NCBI GenBank assembly: GCA_000310025.1
Contig: FN649746.1
Location: forward strand, 2,089,378-2,150,406
Length of the DNA: 61,029 bases
Source: Ectocarpus siliculosus
Taxonomy: Eukaryota; Sar; Phaeophyceae; Ectocarpales; Ectocarpaceae
Direction: 5' to 3'
This document shows positions 44,210 through 56,551 of this stretch, one piece after another. The position numbers and the translations under genes are program-made. The notes under the pieces were generated by a model. The model saw nothing but the letters and a program-made list of their open reading frames with translations, searched no databases and was not told where the DNA came from. Within the stretch, counting starts at the first letter, position 1; every line of letters begins with the position of its first letter.

Positions 44210-45010
44210 ACGGATCAGTGTTGCCAGGAGTTGAATGGAGGCACGGTGGTGCTATAGAGGGAAGGTGAGGTGAGACGGAATGACTGGCTTGGGGGGTATA
44301 GTCTAGAGGGCAAGGTAGGGTGTATGGCCCAAAGCTCGAATTGAGGCGCGACGATGTGACGGGGAGAAGGGCGGGGCGTCAGATTGGTGTGGCCAGGGGC
44401 TATGTCGGATGCAGCCGTGCGTGGCAGTTGGATGGACTAGACCGGACGCGGGGTGGGGACAAGGGGTCGGTGTAGCCAAGAGGTCGGATGGATGCGCGAC
44501 GGTATGATGGGGCCCCGCAAGTAGTGAGTGCGTAAGGAGGAGCTATGGTGAGTACCACCACATAGGTGGTGGGGCGGAATGAAGTTGGCCTGGGGTATGG
44601 GGCAAGAGGTAGGGGGAAAGAATCGATTTGGGCGAGGATCGATGTCAGGCGCAGCCAGGCAGGTGGGTTAAAAATTGGCATAGGGTATGGGGGCCAAGGG
44701 TGATGGGTCACCGGGTGCTAGAATCGAGTCAAGACGGGGACTACGGTGGTAAGGGGTGGGTTCGGCGTGGAACAATGTCGGGCGCAGCCAAGTGGGAGGG
44801 TTGGATTTGTAGGGCCAAGGGCTCGATGTAGCCAGGAGCTCGGGTGGATTCGAGGCGGTATGACGGGCACAACGGCGAGGAGCGACGTCAGGTGCAGCGA
44901 CACAACTGGATTTACTGGGGAAGACGTGTGGGGTATGGGGCAAGGGATCGGTGAAACTAGGAGCTCGGATGGATATGATGGAGGGAGGGCGGGGCAAGAG
45001 CTGGGTTTGG
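44210..45010. repeat. Degenerate purine-rich tandem-like repeat region
   Basis: Related phrases recur at irregular spacing: GTAGCCAAGAGGTCGGATGG (about 44475), GTAGCCAGGAGCTCGGGTGG (about 44828), AAACTAGGAGCTCGGATGG (about 44955) and an older version near 44220. Each is followed by a variant of GGTATGATGGGG. The strand is strongly GGT/GGG-rich, giving Pro/Thr-rich shadow frames on the minus strand. It looks like an old, decayed minisatellite. Confidence 0.6.
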
Positions 45011-46136
45011 CGTTGATGCTTGTTGCAGGATGCACGTACCCTTCTGGCAAGTGCTGTCTTCATTCGTTTTACCTATCTGAATGCTCTGCTTGGAGCCGCA
45101 TCGATTTATTATTGCAACCTTTGTACTAGTCCTTCAAATTTCGACAGCGGTGCTTGTGACTGATAAACACCCATACACGGCGACATCGTGCCCGGCAGTG
45201 CCACTACGTTTCCCTAGCCAGCACACGTGTTCAGCCTCCCATGCAATGACTCAAGTGTTCCCGGATGAAATGTACACCAGAGCGCACTCGACGAGAAAAA
45301 CGAAAACATACATACATACACGAATGGATGTCTACCCTACAATAGGTTCGAAGCAATACCTAAGTGCATCTGTCGTCACGAAAACAAGTTCTACCCTTAG
45401 TTACCCTGGTCGGTCAACCCGGGATATCGATAATATAGCTTACTCTACTTTACGGTTACGAAGGCACGCTAGATACAGGAAGAGCCAATGACCCGAAACG
45501 TCCGAGTACTTCCCTACGGGGCTTGGCTGTATCTCTATCATGGTGACCTCGAACTGTCCCCTGCCAGCATCTATTCTATCGACAGCTTGCCATCCACAAC
45601 TACACTAAATACATGCGCAATCAGGTACGATCGGCCAATACAGGAAATGGTTCTACCCTCTGCTATACAGTAGCCCACAACTTCGAAATAGGATTTTCCT
45701 GAGGCAGTTCGAACTAATATCACGATGGTCCTTGGCTTTCGCGTATGTCTTGTCTATGATATTATTGTCTTCCCGGTACGTCATATATCTTAACCCATCG
45801 GCCACCACTCACTGCTCCTGCCTGCCATCGGTATTGGTTCGCTGAACTGCGGGCCTACAACCTGGACCACCTGGAGGAATAACTCCACGGCAAAGACGTG
45901 CCGTCTCATTCCTATCGCAAGAGAACTTAGATCCCTTCAGCTAAATTATGCCTCATCAACAGCGAAACCGTTGTCTGGTCGCACACTGGTCGTGCGCACT
46001 GATTCCTAGTGTTACTGGCTGCCCTGGTAGCCTTTACTGAGTGCCCGATGACTTACGGACACGCTCAAGCTACGGGGGAGACATTGGCAACCTAGACGGC
46101 CAGCTACGCCTGGAACCCTCTACGTGATCATTCCAG
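45011..46136. other. Gene-free stretch downstream of the lipase stop
   Basis: No coding signal is visible. It would include the 3' UTR of the minus-strand lipase gene. Base composition is more balanced and AT-richer than in the exons. Confidence 0.4.
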
Positions 46137-49100
46137 CTAGATGCGCCGGGCATCGTCGAGCCTCGCGGCGTGCTTTTCATCCATGGCCAGGAGGATAGTG
46201 ACAATTTCGGCGAAGATCTCGGCCCCTGTGGCAACTTGCAGGGGGTCCAGCGTCCAGCCGATGACGCCGATGTGGTCGAGGGTGTGGTGCTTCGATAGAT
46301 ATACGCCGGGCTGCATATCCTCGACTGTAGTGAACTCGCCGCAGAATTCGTCTGTGCCCAAACCAAGCCGCGGGCATATCTGACCTTGGACGGATATGAG
46401 GCCATCGTTGGAGCGCCACCCGTCGAAGGCATCGTCGGTGAGCTCATACCAGCCGATGAGGAGGGAGAACGGCCAGAGCAAGATCGACATGCTGCTCTGT
46501 GGTACATACGCCCCGGAGAAAATGCTAGTCGTGTCGGTCGAGACGGGGCGTGAAGCGTTCCCGACATAGCTCACGTAGAACGTGTTGTTCGACACCGGGT
46601 CGCCTTGCAGGTTGAGTTCCTGCGCGCCCTCCAGGCCGGAGACTCCAGCGTGGTCGCCCCATTCCGGATCGTTGTAGATCGGCAACGATGATATTTCCTC
46701 GATGCAGTCGTTGACAGCAGACACGTTGGCGGCGGAGCAGTTTATCCCGAGGTAGTCGAAATCAAGGTCGTAGATTCCCTGCTCAGCGAGGTCTTCGCCA
46801 ATGAGCCCCTCAACGATGAAGACGACCCTCTTCAGGAGCTCCAAAAACTGCCCCCCGAAGGCATCCACTAGGAGCGTGCCGTCGATGGGGCCATTGAGTG
46901 ACACGAGCCCGCTCACGACATCGATGTGGCCACCTTGATACAGGGGGCTCAGGTCGTCGGTCGGAGTGGCAGCCTTTTCCGCTGCGCTTCCGTCGCGCCA
47001 GTAGATCTCGCATTGGCGGACGGTCGTGGCTCCCTGAGGGTGAAACCGCAGAGGTAACCGGTTTCAAAGATGCGGAAGGTGAAACCAACACACGAGCATC
47101 GATCGAATCGGGCGCCGTTAGGGAACAAGTAGTTTCCCTTTCTCCGAGCTCATAATAGACCTTGGGTGCACTGTCTACGACATTTGTTCTAAAACCACAG
47201 ACACACGCACACTACAGTAGTATCCACAAATAACCGGATCGGATTCCATACGGCGGTGAAGAGCACATGCAGTAAAAGGTCCTCATGCAAAGATGCCTCT
47301 CGGCGAAATATTTGGGGCGAGCGAGGCGAAAACAAAGTGAGTCGGCGAAACGACTTGTAGCCGTGAAATATGGGGGGTGCTTTTCGTCTCTCGTTCTTAC
47401 CACAATTTCTGGGGTTATTCACTCCATCGTCTCGGTGGTCTAGTCGTAACTTCAAAACCCCACGGGGTGAAAAAATTACAACTTTGCTGGTGAAAGCGAA
47501 AAAGGAAGCTGAAAAGCCCTTGTTAGTAACAAACTTCGACGTTAGCACCGTCGACGAGGGAAAGGGACGGCTGGACCCTCCTCGTGAAAAAAAAACAAAC
47601 TCAGCCCGCACCGCAGGAGAAAGGTTGGGCACGAAAACATAAATAAATAGAAGAAAATAGCCCTGGTGTTTACCCCCTCCAGTGTGACCCTGGATGGTTG
47701 TAGTTGTACAAAGAGAATACACTGGAAGGTGTTGTACACGTCTTACCATGATAAATGGGGGGACTGTCGCCATAGTACATAGGAAAAAAACGCACACACA
47801 TGCGTTGCAAGCTGTTATCCTGTCTACTTCGTTCATCGGTGCAGAAATATGTGCCGTGACCTGCATGTTAAATTTTGAGACAAATTTTGAACCGAAGAGA
47901 GGAAGCGACTCTGTTGAGCTTGAGGGTGCCCCCTCCTGGCGGCGACTGATGAAACAAAAAGGATGGTGGCATTTGGTGCCACCCTACCCAACGTTTCCTC
48001 TCTATGTGCTTGCTTATTGCTTCGACAGTGTGCACAAATGTACATGAAGCTCTCGGCGATCAACAGGCTATAAGGGAGCGCTTAGACAAAACGTCCCTCG
48101 CTCCTCCCTCCGGAGAGGAGTAAGCCCGGTCCGGCTCATTTATTGCCAGGCTTTTGAGATGGATGCGGCGATCGGATGATGCTATGGTTTGGAGCAACCT
48201 CCATGATCATCTGTCCTCGGGGACTATCGCCGTTGCGGTACATCGTGTTGCCGGGCAGTATTGAATCCATGCTCCAGCGACCAGAGGACATCCCACATGT
48301 TGATGTAGAACAGCATAGAGAGGAATCCACGCGAGTTCCGGCTGACGAGCATAGTGTCGCAACAAATCGAGGGCTCTCTGAAAAGGATGTCGGTCACTAC
48401 GTCTGCGGTTCTGCTGACGAACGTCTTCATTGGACCCTTGCTTAACTACATACATCGTTTTGGCTAGTCTGTGGCGGGAGATGCTCATTCAACAATTATG
48501 TGTCTGAGAGAAAACCAACCGACTGGGGATCGATCTGGGATCTCGAACGCCACTCCTCGCGGGAAGAGAACCAAGTACTTTCTGCAGGGCATTGTTTTTG
48601 AAGAACGGAAATGTCATCGCCTTTTTAGGAACGGAATGTTACGAAAAAATCAAAGTTCCCAAACTTTTGCGCAACTTTTTTCATGTACGGTCACTATGGG
48701 CGAAAAAAGCTGCGGAAAAAGTTTTGAAACCTTTTCTCCGGAAATGCAGGTTTTGTCGCGACGAAGGTTTCGAGCAAACGCTACGCGGCGAGACTGCCGC
48801 GAATCCACGTCAAGCTGCTACCCCTTCCACACACGTAGACCCCGTCTCCAGCTTCGATTACGAGGGCTGTGTTCACCGATATCTTGACGATTACCTAACG
48901 AGTTGGTTCATGAATGGTATCCGGGAGGAGGTGATACTGTACGATGGACTGTTGGGCGGTGCCAAGGTTTGGCGCCGCTAGGTGCCGAAGAGGTTTTTGC
49001 CGCCGGACGACCGTCAACGGCCGCGATCGGCTAGTTCCAGTTGGGTGTTTTTGACAGCCACGGGTGGTGGTTTGGTTTTCTACCGATACCTTTCCGAAGC

Positions 49101-51193
49101 AGGAAGCAACAGCACTAGCAAGGCCATTCGGCGGGAGGTGGCTCTCTGCTCCATCAATCATGCCCAAGGTTTGGTGCCTTGGGGTATCGTTCACGTCGCG
49201 TCGGGACAAAAATCATTGGTTGACCCTAGAATACCCACGTCAGAGAGCGGTTGGTTCAAGTTCGCGGGGATTGTGTGCTCATGGTTTCGTTTTCCAGCGA
49301 TAACTTTTCGACGGAGGACGCAAACAGCAACAGCAACGCCACTCGGAGGGAGGTAGCTCTACCCAGCATCTTTCTTTCTGGTACCAGGTTGGATGCCCTG
49401 GGGTATTGTGAGTGAGTGTGGAGAAAAAAGGGTTCCAACTACCCTCTCCCGCACGCTCTTGGCCCGTTTCTTCGCGGGGTGATACGAAGTACATAGTGTG
49501 CACGCTTCTCCTCGCCGTTGCTAAGAAAAAAAAAATCACACCTCCGCATTCCGCCAGTCCCGTGCACAAAACTTTCTTCGTCCCATAGTGAGCGTGCACC
49601 AAAAGTTCAATTGACAAAAGTTCCCGATCAAAAGTTGTTTCCGACCCAAAGTTGCTGTAAGACTGGCAGCATTTTTGCAACTTCCCGCTCCCATAAAAAA
49701 GCGGTGTTATAAGTGCTTGTCTACGGCACCACTCAAACCCTTCGAACACATCAAAAATGGGCAAGAATTACTGCTGCGTTGTGTTACCGGGGGCCCAGCC
49801 GCCATATACAAGCCGTCGTTTGACCCAGACCGACATGTGGTTGCCGAAACACGCCCAGAGAATTTAGTCACACAGCGTCACTTCGGCGGTGTTGTAGACG
49901 GATAATCTCCGACACCGCTCGACTCTTTGAAAACGCCTCCATTGAGCACGAAGCTGTGTACCCTGGGTGGTGTTCCCACGGCCCCCAGCTGCCGTACAAA
50001 CTGTCGCTTGGCTGAAAATATAGGTGATTGACGAGATGTATATAGGTTTTTCGGCCGCTGTCCAAGTCGTTCCCTACCGCCGAACACAACACCACTACCG
50101 TGATGTACTATCTATCCGTTTTCGATGCATGACATTACCGCCTAAACCTGCTACCCCATGTCAAAGTAGATTGCCGCGGACGGTAGGGTGTCGGATGGTG
50201 GCTGAGTGGGCAGAATCCTCGACTCGTCCACGATGCGGACAATGTTTGAAAATAACACATGATGGAGTTCGATGCCATACGTGAAGTTGTTTTCGGCATC
50301 TGTTTGTTCGTTTTAATTCTCTCTTCTCGATTTTGGTTCTTTCGTTGTTGGTCTGACGCACTTTGATTGATTGTTGGTTAACGAGGGATATGTCATGTAC
50401 ACGTAATTTTCCAACCGCGACATTTCCGCCGTTTGCAGTTTAACCGCGTCCGTCCTCCAAACATACTCAATGTAGTTACTCGAGAAACGAAAACCCCTTC
50501 CACTCCATCAAGCACTTGTCGCCGGAGGACATTACCGCCTCGGAATCGGCGCCATGTTTTGGTTTTGTCGCCGCCGCCAATCGTCGTTACCGCCAAAAAA
50601 CGCAAAACCGCCTACGGCCGAAAAACAAAGCACCGCCGTATGGCGTTGCCACCGAAAACTCTTTCTCGTATCTCCCAACCCCGTAACCGTTTTGAACATC
50701 TCCATGTCCGCCCAAAATAAACATGGTACTGCTGCAGCGGTAGGATACGGTACGGTCCAAGACCAGGGAAAAAGGTTCTCACCAGTGAGTGGGCCACGAA
50801 GTACGTTCTCATGTTGCCAGGCACCAGAAAGTCCGGGATGAACCCTGTGTAGTTCTTGTCTCCATAGCGGTCGTGCTGGACGGAGATGTTTGTGCTGTGT
50901 TCAAGACCATGGTCGGCATATCCGCCCACCAGCTGGGCGTGCAGCTGAGCGCACGTATCGTGGTTGCTTCCGAGGATCACCAGCGCTACCGTGTGAACCT
51001 TGAAGCAGCCGCTATCCTCCAGCACATGACCGTGCTTGATATGGGGAAGACCAAAGACTTCGTCGGGACCCCAGCCGAGTATACCATGGACGAGCACGAC
51101 GTTGGCTATGGGTGCGTTACACTGTGGCACGATGGGCGCTGGCGTCTGAGCCGTCACGAGCTCCTTCACCAATAGCAGCGGAAGAAGCCACAT
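46137..51193 (-). CDS. Secreted triacylglycerol lipase-like alpha/beta hydrolase, 2 exons, about 435 aa
   Basis: Exons 51193..50783 and 47033..46137 join in phase 0 to 436 codons. The N-terminus MWLLPLLLVKELVTAQTPAP looks like a signal peptide; an in-frame ATG at 51277 would lengthen it by 28 residues. The oxyanion-hole strand is NVVLVHGILGWGPDE (about 31-45). The nucleophile elbow is A134-H-S136-L-G138, the catalytic Asp is probably D347 in RSNDGLISV, and the catalytic His is H391 in HHTLDHIGVIGW. VSLNGPIDGTLL matches the post-elbow strand of bacterial-type (Staphylococcus/Geobacillus-like) lipases. Several NxT/NxS sites fit secretion. It would hydrolyse ester bonds of lipids outside the cell or in a vacuole. 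The 3.75-kb intron splits AHSL from G. Donor GTGAGA and acceptor CCCTCAG are both good. Confidence 0.82.
49068..49412 (+). repeat. Imperfect tandem duplication inside the lipase intron
   Basis: Two blocks (about 49070-49192 and 49278-49412) share in order GGTTT(T)CGTTTTC, GATACCTTTCC/GATAACTTTTC, AGCAACAGCA, CGG(C/A)GGGAGGTGGCTCT and TTG(G)TGCC(T/C)TGGGGTAT. Translation of both gives a related RREVAL peptide, but no long frame survives. It is probably a duplicated fragment of a repeat. Confidence 0.55.
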
Positions 51194-53780
51194 GTAGATC
51201 AGAACCTGAGCAGGATCCAGAACAGGAAACAAAGCACGACAACGGCGCAGTGCCGGCGTGGTGATTTCAGACGTCAATATTATACGCGTACTTACTCCAA
51301 TGATGGTGTAAATCCAGTATCCGGCGGTCGTCGTTATTGGCTCTTCACTGCAAAGACTTCAACAATGGAACCCCGGACTGCTGCCTCCCATCGTGTTGTG
51401 TACCATCTCTTTTGTGAACACAACGCGCGCTGATAGAGTACTACAGACGTACAAAGGGCACGCGAACATCGGGAGAAACAGCAGGTGTTGCTGTCAGTAA
51501 ATGGTGTTGCTGTCAGTAAATGTAACGGTACAGTAGTACACATGTGCAAGCCAGGCCTTGAGCAACATGCCGAGTGCCAAGCGTTCTTTCTCGCGAGACA
51601 GACCAAGATGGAACTCTTTATAGGGTCGCGTCGAATCGCACAGCTTGAAACTGCGCGTGTATCATGCAACATGTGCTTGCGATATAACGAATGACATGCT
51701 AGGTCGTGTGTAACAAGACGCGTCTACCGAACGAAGCCGCTCACCATCAGTCCCCCGCCCTTGAGTATCTTCATCTTGTTGATCAGGTTAGGTCCGCACT
51801 TTATTCTACGTGTCGGAGGGTGAAAGACGGCTTTGTGTGAAACAGGAAACAGGTGTGGGACAGATGGTCTCACATCGTTCCAAAAAGACCGTGTTTCCGA
51901 AATGAACGTTTTTTTTTCCTGTTCTGGAGAACGCGGGATGAGGCGCATAATATCTTGCTGTGCGAATTGTTTGCTCAGGTGATTGCTGCCCGGCGTTCCG
52001 CGCCCAACAACTTGCTGCCTGCTCCGGAAGATAGTACTTGAGACATCGAGCCAATCCAGCGTTCATGAACCAGCACCGGCTTTGGGGCTACTAATGCTAT
52101 ATCCGTAGTATGCAGACGGAGTTTATTCCCGGTTCAACTTGCGTGCGGTGTGAAACACGTGTCACGGCGTTACTTCGGAGCAGTATACAATGTATGTAAA
52201 TAGTTCCACGTGCCGTGTGACGCTTCGAAAATTACAGTATTCGTTCAGAGTTCCGAGAACGATGGACATGTCGCGTACGAAACACAAAAAAAAAACTCGC
52301 ATCCTTGCTTCACTGCGGATAGATCAGAGGACACCGGGCGTTCTCTCCCGACGCGTGGTGCAACCTTAGGACGGAGGATGTGGACCCACCGCGTATATGA
52401 AGAGGACGCACGGACATCGTTCCGCAGACCACGGGACATACATTCGTTCTGCTCAAGAGAGGTGATGATCACCTGCGGCGTATTTTGTTACGTTCAGTGC
52501 GCGATTTGTCCGCGATTTCTTGGTGCGCAGCTGCGCAGCCTGTTTACATTGTGCCTCTTTCTCTTTCTCCGTACTTGTTTTCTTACGGCAGAGTACAGAC
52601 GTACACGCCTACCATGCTGTCGCGGACAACGATCTTATCTGTGGAGCTCCGGCTACATGCAAACGACATCCTAACCACGCTACCGCGGACGGGCCCTAAT
52701 GTTGCCCCGTGGGCGATAACTTCTTTGGATGGAGGCAGCGCAGCACCACCGCAACTAATCTTGTGCGGCAGCTTGCTGAATTTCATTTTTTCTGGTGCAC
52801 GACAACATCATCATGGCCGTTAGGGGTCGTGTCTCACCCGCGTGTTCATTCGTTTCATGGAGTGAGTTGTGAAAGCTGCTTGTTGCCGACCGGCAACTTT
52901 GGCGACGAACCTTTGGTGTTTGTTGTTGCCCCCATAGTGCAAAATCCATTTATGTGGGTGTAAAGATATATGTAGACTTGCGTCGTCGCCGAACCTTTGC
53001 CGTTGCTGAGAGGGCTGCCACGCGAGAAACTCTTGTGTTGGGGCAATCCTAACCGTGGCCAATGCTCGGTTTCAGCTGTAGTACGTTAGAACATACAACA
53101 CTCGCAAGCACTTCATACCGTAGCTCATGTTCCACGCGGGATAACCACGCTGACTGTTGTTTGGTACACATGTGTTGAGTACGTTCATCAATCGATAACA
53201 ATTAAGTCGTAGGGGATGCAAGCGAGACCGTGACGGCGTTGACAGTTGTCAAGTACGCAGGCCTCTCTTTTCACTCTGAGTGTTGATATCGTTCTTGTAT
53301 TCCGATCCTGAGCGTCGCAGAGAGGGCGGGCAAGATGAATCGCGAGTTTCCTTCCAAGTACGACGTACGACCTATCCGAATGAAGCAATTCTAGTTGAAG
53401 CCTTCGCGCCATAATCCACGCCCTCGACCGCTCACCGCGCATGCATGTGGCGGTCGCACGAGGCGGCTTCCAGCGAATCATGGAACGTCGGAAGTACGAC
53501 CGACCAGTTGGTCTCACGACGACACATGCTACCTCATTCATTCCTAATATCCACCAGTTCTGGATCGTTCACAGTACCGCTGACTCCTTGGCGCCACAGT
53601 CGCTCACCTCGATGTGCGTTGCGGTTTTGGCCGAGGAGTCGGAGATTGTCCCTATCCTTGGGGCGCGGGGATGATGCGACGCAAAAACGAAAGAAAAATG
53701 CCCGCATGCATTTGGCTTGCAGACCACTGGTATTTAAACAAGCTTCCGCACAACACATAGATGGTTGGGTCAGCGTTGAC
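51194..53780. other. Gene-poor stretch upstream of the lipase
   Basis: No gene is supported. A 19-bp unit containing GTGTTGCTGTCAGTAAAT is present twice in tandem at about 51483-51521. The lipase promoter should lie immediately right of 51193 or 51277. Confidence 0.45.
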
Positions 53781-53979
53781 TGTTGGGTAGCGGGTGCTTA
53801 CCGTCAGAGGCTGTGGACAGAAGGTTGACTCAAGACCTTGTATTAAAAACGAGTGAACAGCAGGGCAAGAAACCCTGCACACCAGAAGGGGGTACGCCCT
53901 TCCAGCAACACATACCAACATGATAACAAACCCCCAGATCTCCGTAGAGATCCGTATCTAGTGCTGAGTACACCCAACA
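53781..53979 (+). repeat. Terminal direct repeat, left copy (LTR-like, 199 bp)
   Basis: It begins TGTTGGGTAGCGG and ends GTACACCCAACA, so its own ends are the short inverted repeat TGTTGGG/CCCAACA, as in LTRs. It is highly similar over its full length to 55848-56047. Confidence 0.8.
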
Positions 53980-54911
53980 GCCCCCCTCCTCGGTACTAGA
54001 TAAGATCTACTCTTCTTTTCCTCTTATGGCGGAACTTGGCCGTAACAACCTCAAATCTCAAATATAGGTAATCCATCGTCCCAATTCGAAACAAATCTCC
54101 CAAGATAACGTTGTCCTCCGAAATCATTGATTTCCTAATATAATTCCATAATCCGAAATCCGTTGAGTCTTCAACGTCAAATAATTTTCCTTTACCCATA
54201 TAGTACCAGTGAACAATATATCCCCTCAAGACAGTACTCCCACTACGTCTCAAGATGTCAAAACACAAGAAATTATCCTCAGGAAGTATCAAAAATCCTC
54301 AAACAAAACCAGGTTTTAACTGATTGACCAAGAAACACAATGAGCCTTTCGGAAAGCACAAAGACTCCAACCATTGCTTACCAATACATGCCAAATCCTT
54401 CCTCCAGAATAAATATTAAGTGAAAAACCAGCCTCTACTAACGAGTAAAGAATCCATTCGTCGGGAAACATCAGGGAAAATCTTCATCAGTAGTTGCGGC
54501 TTAGCATATCAACGAAAATATGTCCAACAGCCCCGGGAAATGCAAACATATAATGGGGGAGAATATCACTTCGCCACGTAAAACGCGGAGAAATATATTA
54601 ACAGCAATTGCACACCAAAACACATTCTTCAATGAACCCTAAAATACCCTTGTTGTTTTCAGCGGAATTCAAACAACCCCTCGTGTTGTGAATCACGAGG
54701 CACCAAAAAGCCCCATAGAAAACCATGAGTCTTACCCCCATAGCCCACAGGCCCTTTCCAGTAACCAGGAGTCGTTTATCATTCCTAAAACATGTGCAAT
54801 ACGCGAAACCTTCTCGTGCTGCTACAAGGATCATGGCACAACACTCTCCTCCCCCATTATTCTTGATAGCAGCACGGCAATAACGTTGTTCGCACGCTCC
54901 ACGAGCACGGA

Positions 54912-55815
54912 ATGCCCACAGACAAAGACAGCAGCCCGCAGGCCCAAAACACGGAAAGAACGGTAGTAGTTCCGAGCACCGAAAACACACCGAAACACAA
55001 ACATAGCAGCCCGCAGGCCGGAAACACTGAAGTAACGGTGGTTCCTACCATCAAGAACGCACCGACAGAAAAAGATAGTGGCCTTCAAGCCGAAACACAG
55101 AAAGAACGGTGGTTCAGAGCATCGAAAACGCACCGAAAGAAAAATATACCGGCCCGTAGGCCAAAAACACGGAAAGAACGGTGGTTCCGAGCACCGAAAA
55201 CACACCGAAACACAAACATAGCAGCCCGCAGGCCGGAAACACAGAAGTAACGGTGGTTCCTACCATCGAGAACGCACCGACAGAAAAAGATAGTGGCCTT
55301 CAAGCCGAAACACAGAAAGAACGGTGGTTCAGAGCATCGAAAACGCACCGAAAGAAAAATATACCGGCCCGTAGGCCAAAAATACAGAAAGAACGGTGGT
55401 TCCGAGCACCGAAAACACACCAAAACACAAACATCGCGGCCTGCAGGCCGAAAACGCAGAAATAACGGTGGTTCCAACCATTGAAAACGCACCGACAGAA
55501 AAAGATAGTGGCCTTCAGGACGAAAACACAGAAAGAACGGTGGTTCAGAGCATCGAAAACGCACCGAAAGAAAAATATACCGGCCCGTAGGCCAAAAACA
55601 CAGAAAGAACGATGGTTCCGAGCACCGAAAACACACCGAAACACAAATATAGCGCCTGCAGGCCGAAAACGCAGAAATAACGGTGGTTCCAACCGTTGAA
55701 AACGCACCGAAAGAAAACTAGTGGCCTTCAGGCCGAAAACATAGAAAGAACGGTGGTTCAGAGCATCGAAAACGCACCGAAAGACAAATGTAGCGACCCG
55801 CAGGCCGAAAATACA
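54912..55815 (+). repeat. 72-bp tandem array with a three-monomer higher-order repeat
   Basis: About twelve monomers each carry ACGGTGGTTC, a GCCCGCAGGCC-like core and an ACGCACCGA or ACACACCGA segment. Landmark positions near 55098, 55177, 55249, 55320, 55391, 55463, 55536, 55608, 55678 and 55750 give a 71-73-bp period. Three monomer types (cores near CAGCCCGCAGGCC, GTGGCCTTCAAGCC and CCGGCCCGTAGGCC) alternate A-B-C, giving a period of about 216 bp repeated roughly four times. 72 is divisible by three, so all frames stay open and show periodic peptides, but no start or promoter is visible. Confidence 0.9.
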
Positions 55816-55847
55816 GGAAAGCACCCGCTACCCAACACGATATATCG

Positions 55848-56047
55848 TGTTGGGTAGCGGCTGCTTACCGTCAGGGGCTGTGGGCAGAAGGTTGACTCAA
55901 GACCTTGTGTTACCAGTAAGTGAACAGCAGGGCAAGAAACCCTGCACACCAGAAGGGGGTACGCCCTTCCAGTAACACATACCAACATGATACACGAAAC
56001 CCCCTAGGTCTCCGTATATCCGTATCTAGTGCTGAGTACACCCAACA
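55848..56047 (+). repeat. Terminal direct repeat, right copy (LTR-like, 200 bp)
   Basis: It is a near-identical partner of 53781-53979 with the same TGTTGGG start and CCCAACA end. The bases just to its left, 55820-55847, form a palindrome with its beginning around CGATATATCG. Confidence 0.8.
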
Positions 56048-56551
56048 CTGATCACAAAAAATCAAAAACCATGTGCAAATACATCTATTCGTTGGCTTCA
56101 TGCCAGCTTTGCTCTTCTTCGCGTCAGCCTGCCCTTGCCACTTTCCTCTCCGGTCTCCCAATTCCACGCCGTTGGCGGTTGGGGGCGGTGAAGAAAAGAC
56201 CCCCTCGCCCTTCTGGCCTAAAAGATGCCACACAGAGAACGAACGACTTCTCGCCCGGCCGCTCCCCATGTTTCTTTCCTTCAACTCGAGCGAAACAAAC
56301 GTTTGCCGAGCCCCCCCTTTCTTCGTCGGGCTTCTCTAACGCTCCTCCTCCGGTGGCTGCAACTGCACGACGAGTAGTTAGAACCCACTATGATGTACAG
56401 CGAGAGATAATGGTAGGTGAAACTCTTCGGGTCGTGCCGACTGAGGTTTTTCTGGTTGCAGTCCTGTTACCGCACGCATTGGATTTTGTCACTCTTGTGC
56501 CTAGCATTGTGTTTGCACCATTGTTGTGTTATCTCGTTGTCTTGCCTTGGC

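Larger units (their letters stand above)
53781..56047 (+). mobile_element. Non-autonomous element with 200-bp terminal direct repeats (TRIM/LARD-like)
   Basis: Two LTR-like repeats enclose 1.87 kb that has no gag or pol. The left part of the interior (about 53990-54620) is AT-rich and unlike its surroundings. The right part is a 72-bp tandem array. No clear tRNA primer-binding site follows the left repeat, and no purine tract precedes the right one. Instead, an inverted copy of the repeat's first 16 bases abuts it at 55820-55837. The alternative is two independent insertions of a 200-bp MITE with TGTTGGG terminal inverted repeats. Confidence 0.5.

Noticed and set aside
48592-48981. 129-aa frame inside the lipase intron as an extra gene or exon
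   Set aside because: No domain was recognised, and inserting it would disturb the good AHSL-G splice join.
54912-55815. CRISPR array
   Set aside because: The whole 72-bp monomer is repeated with no unique spacers, in a eukaryotic context.
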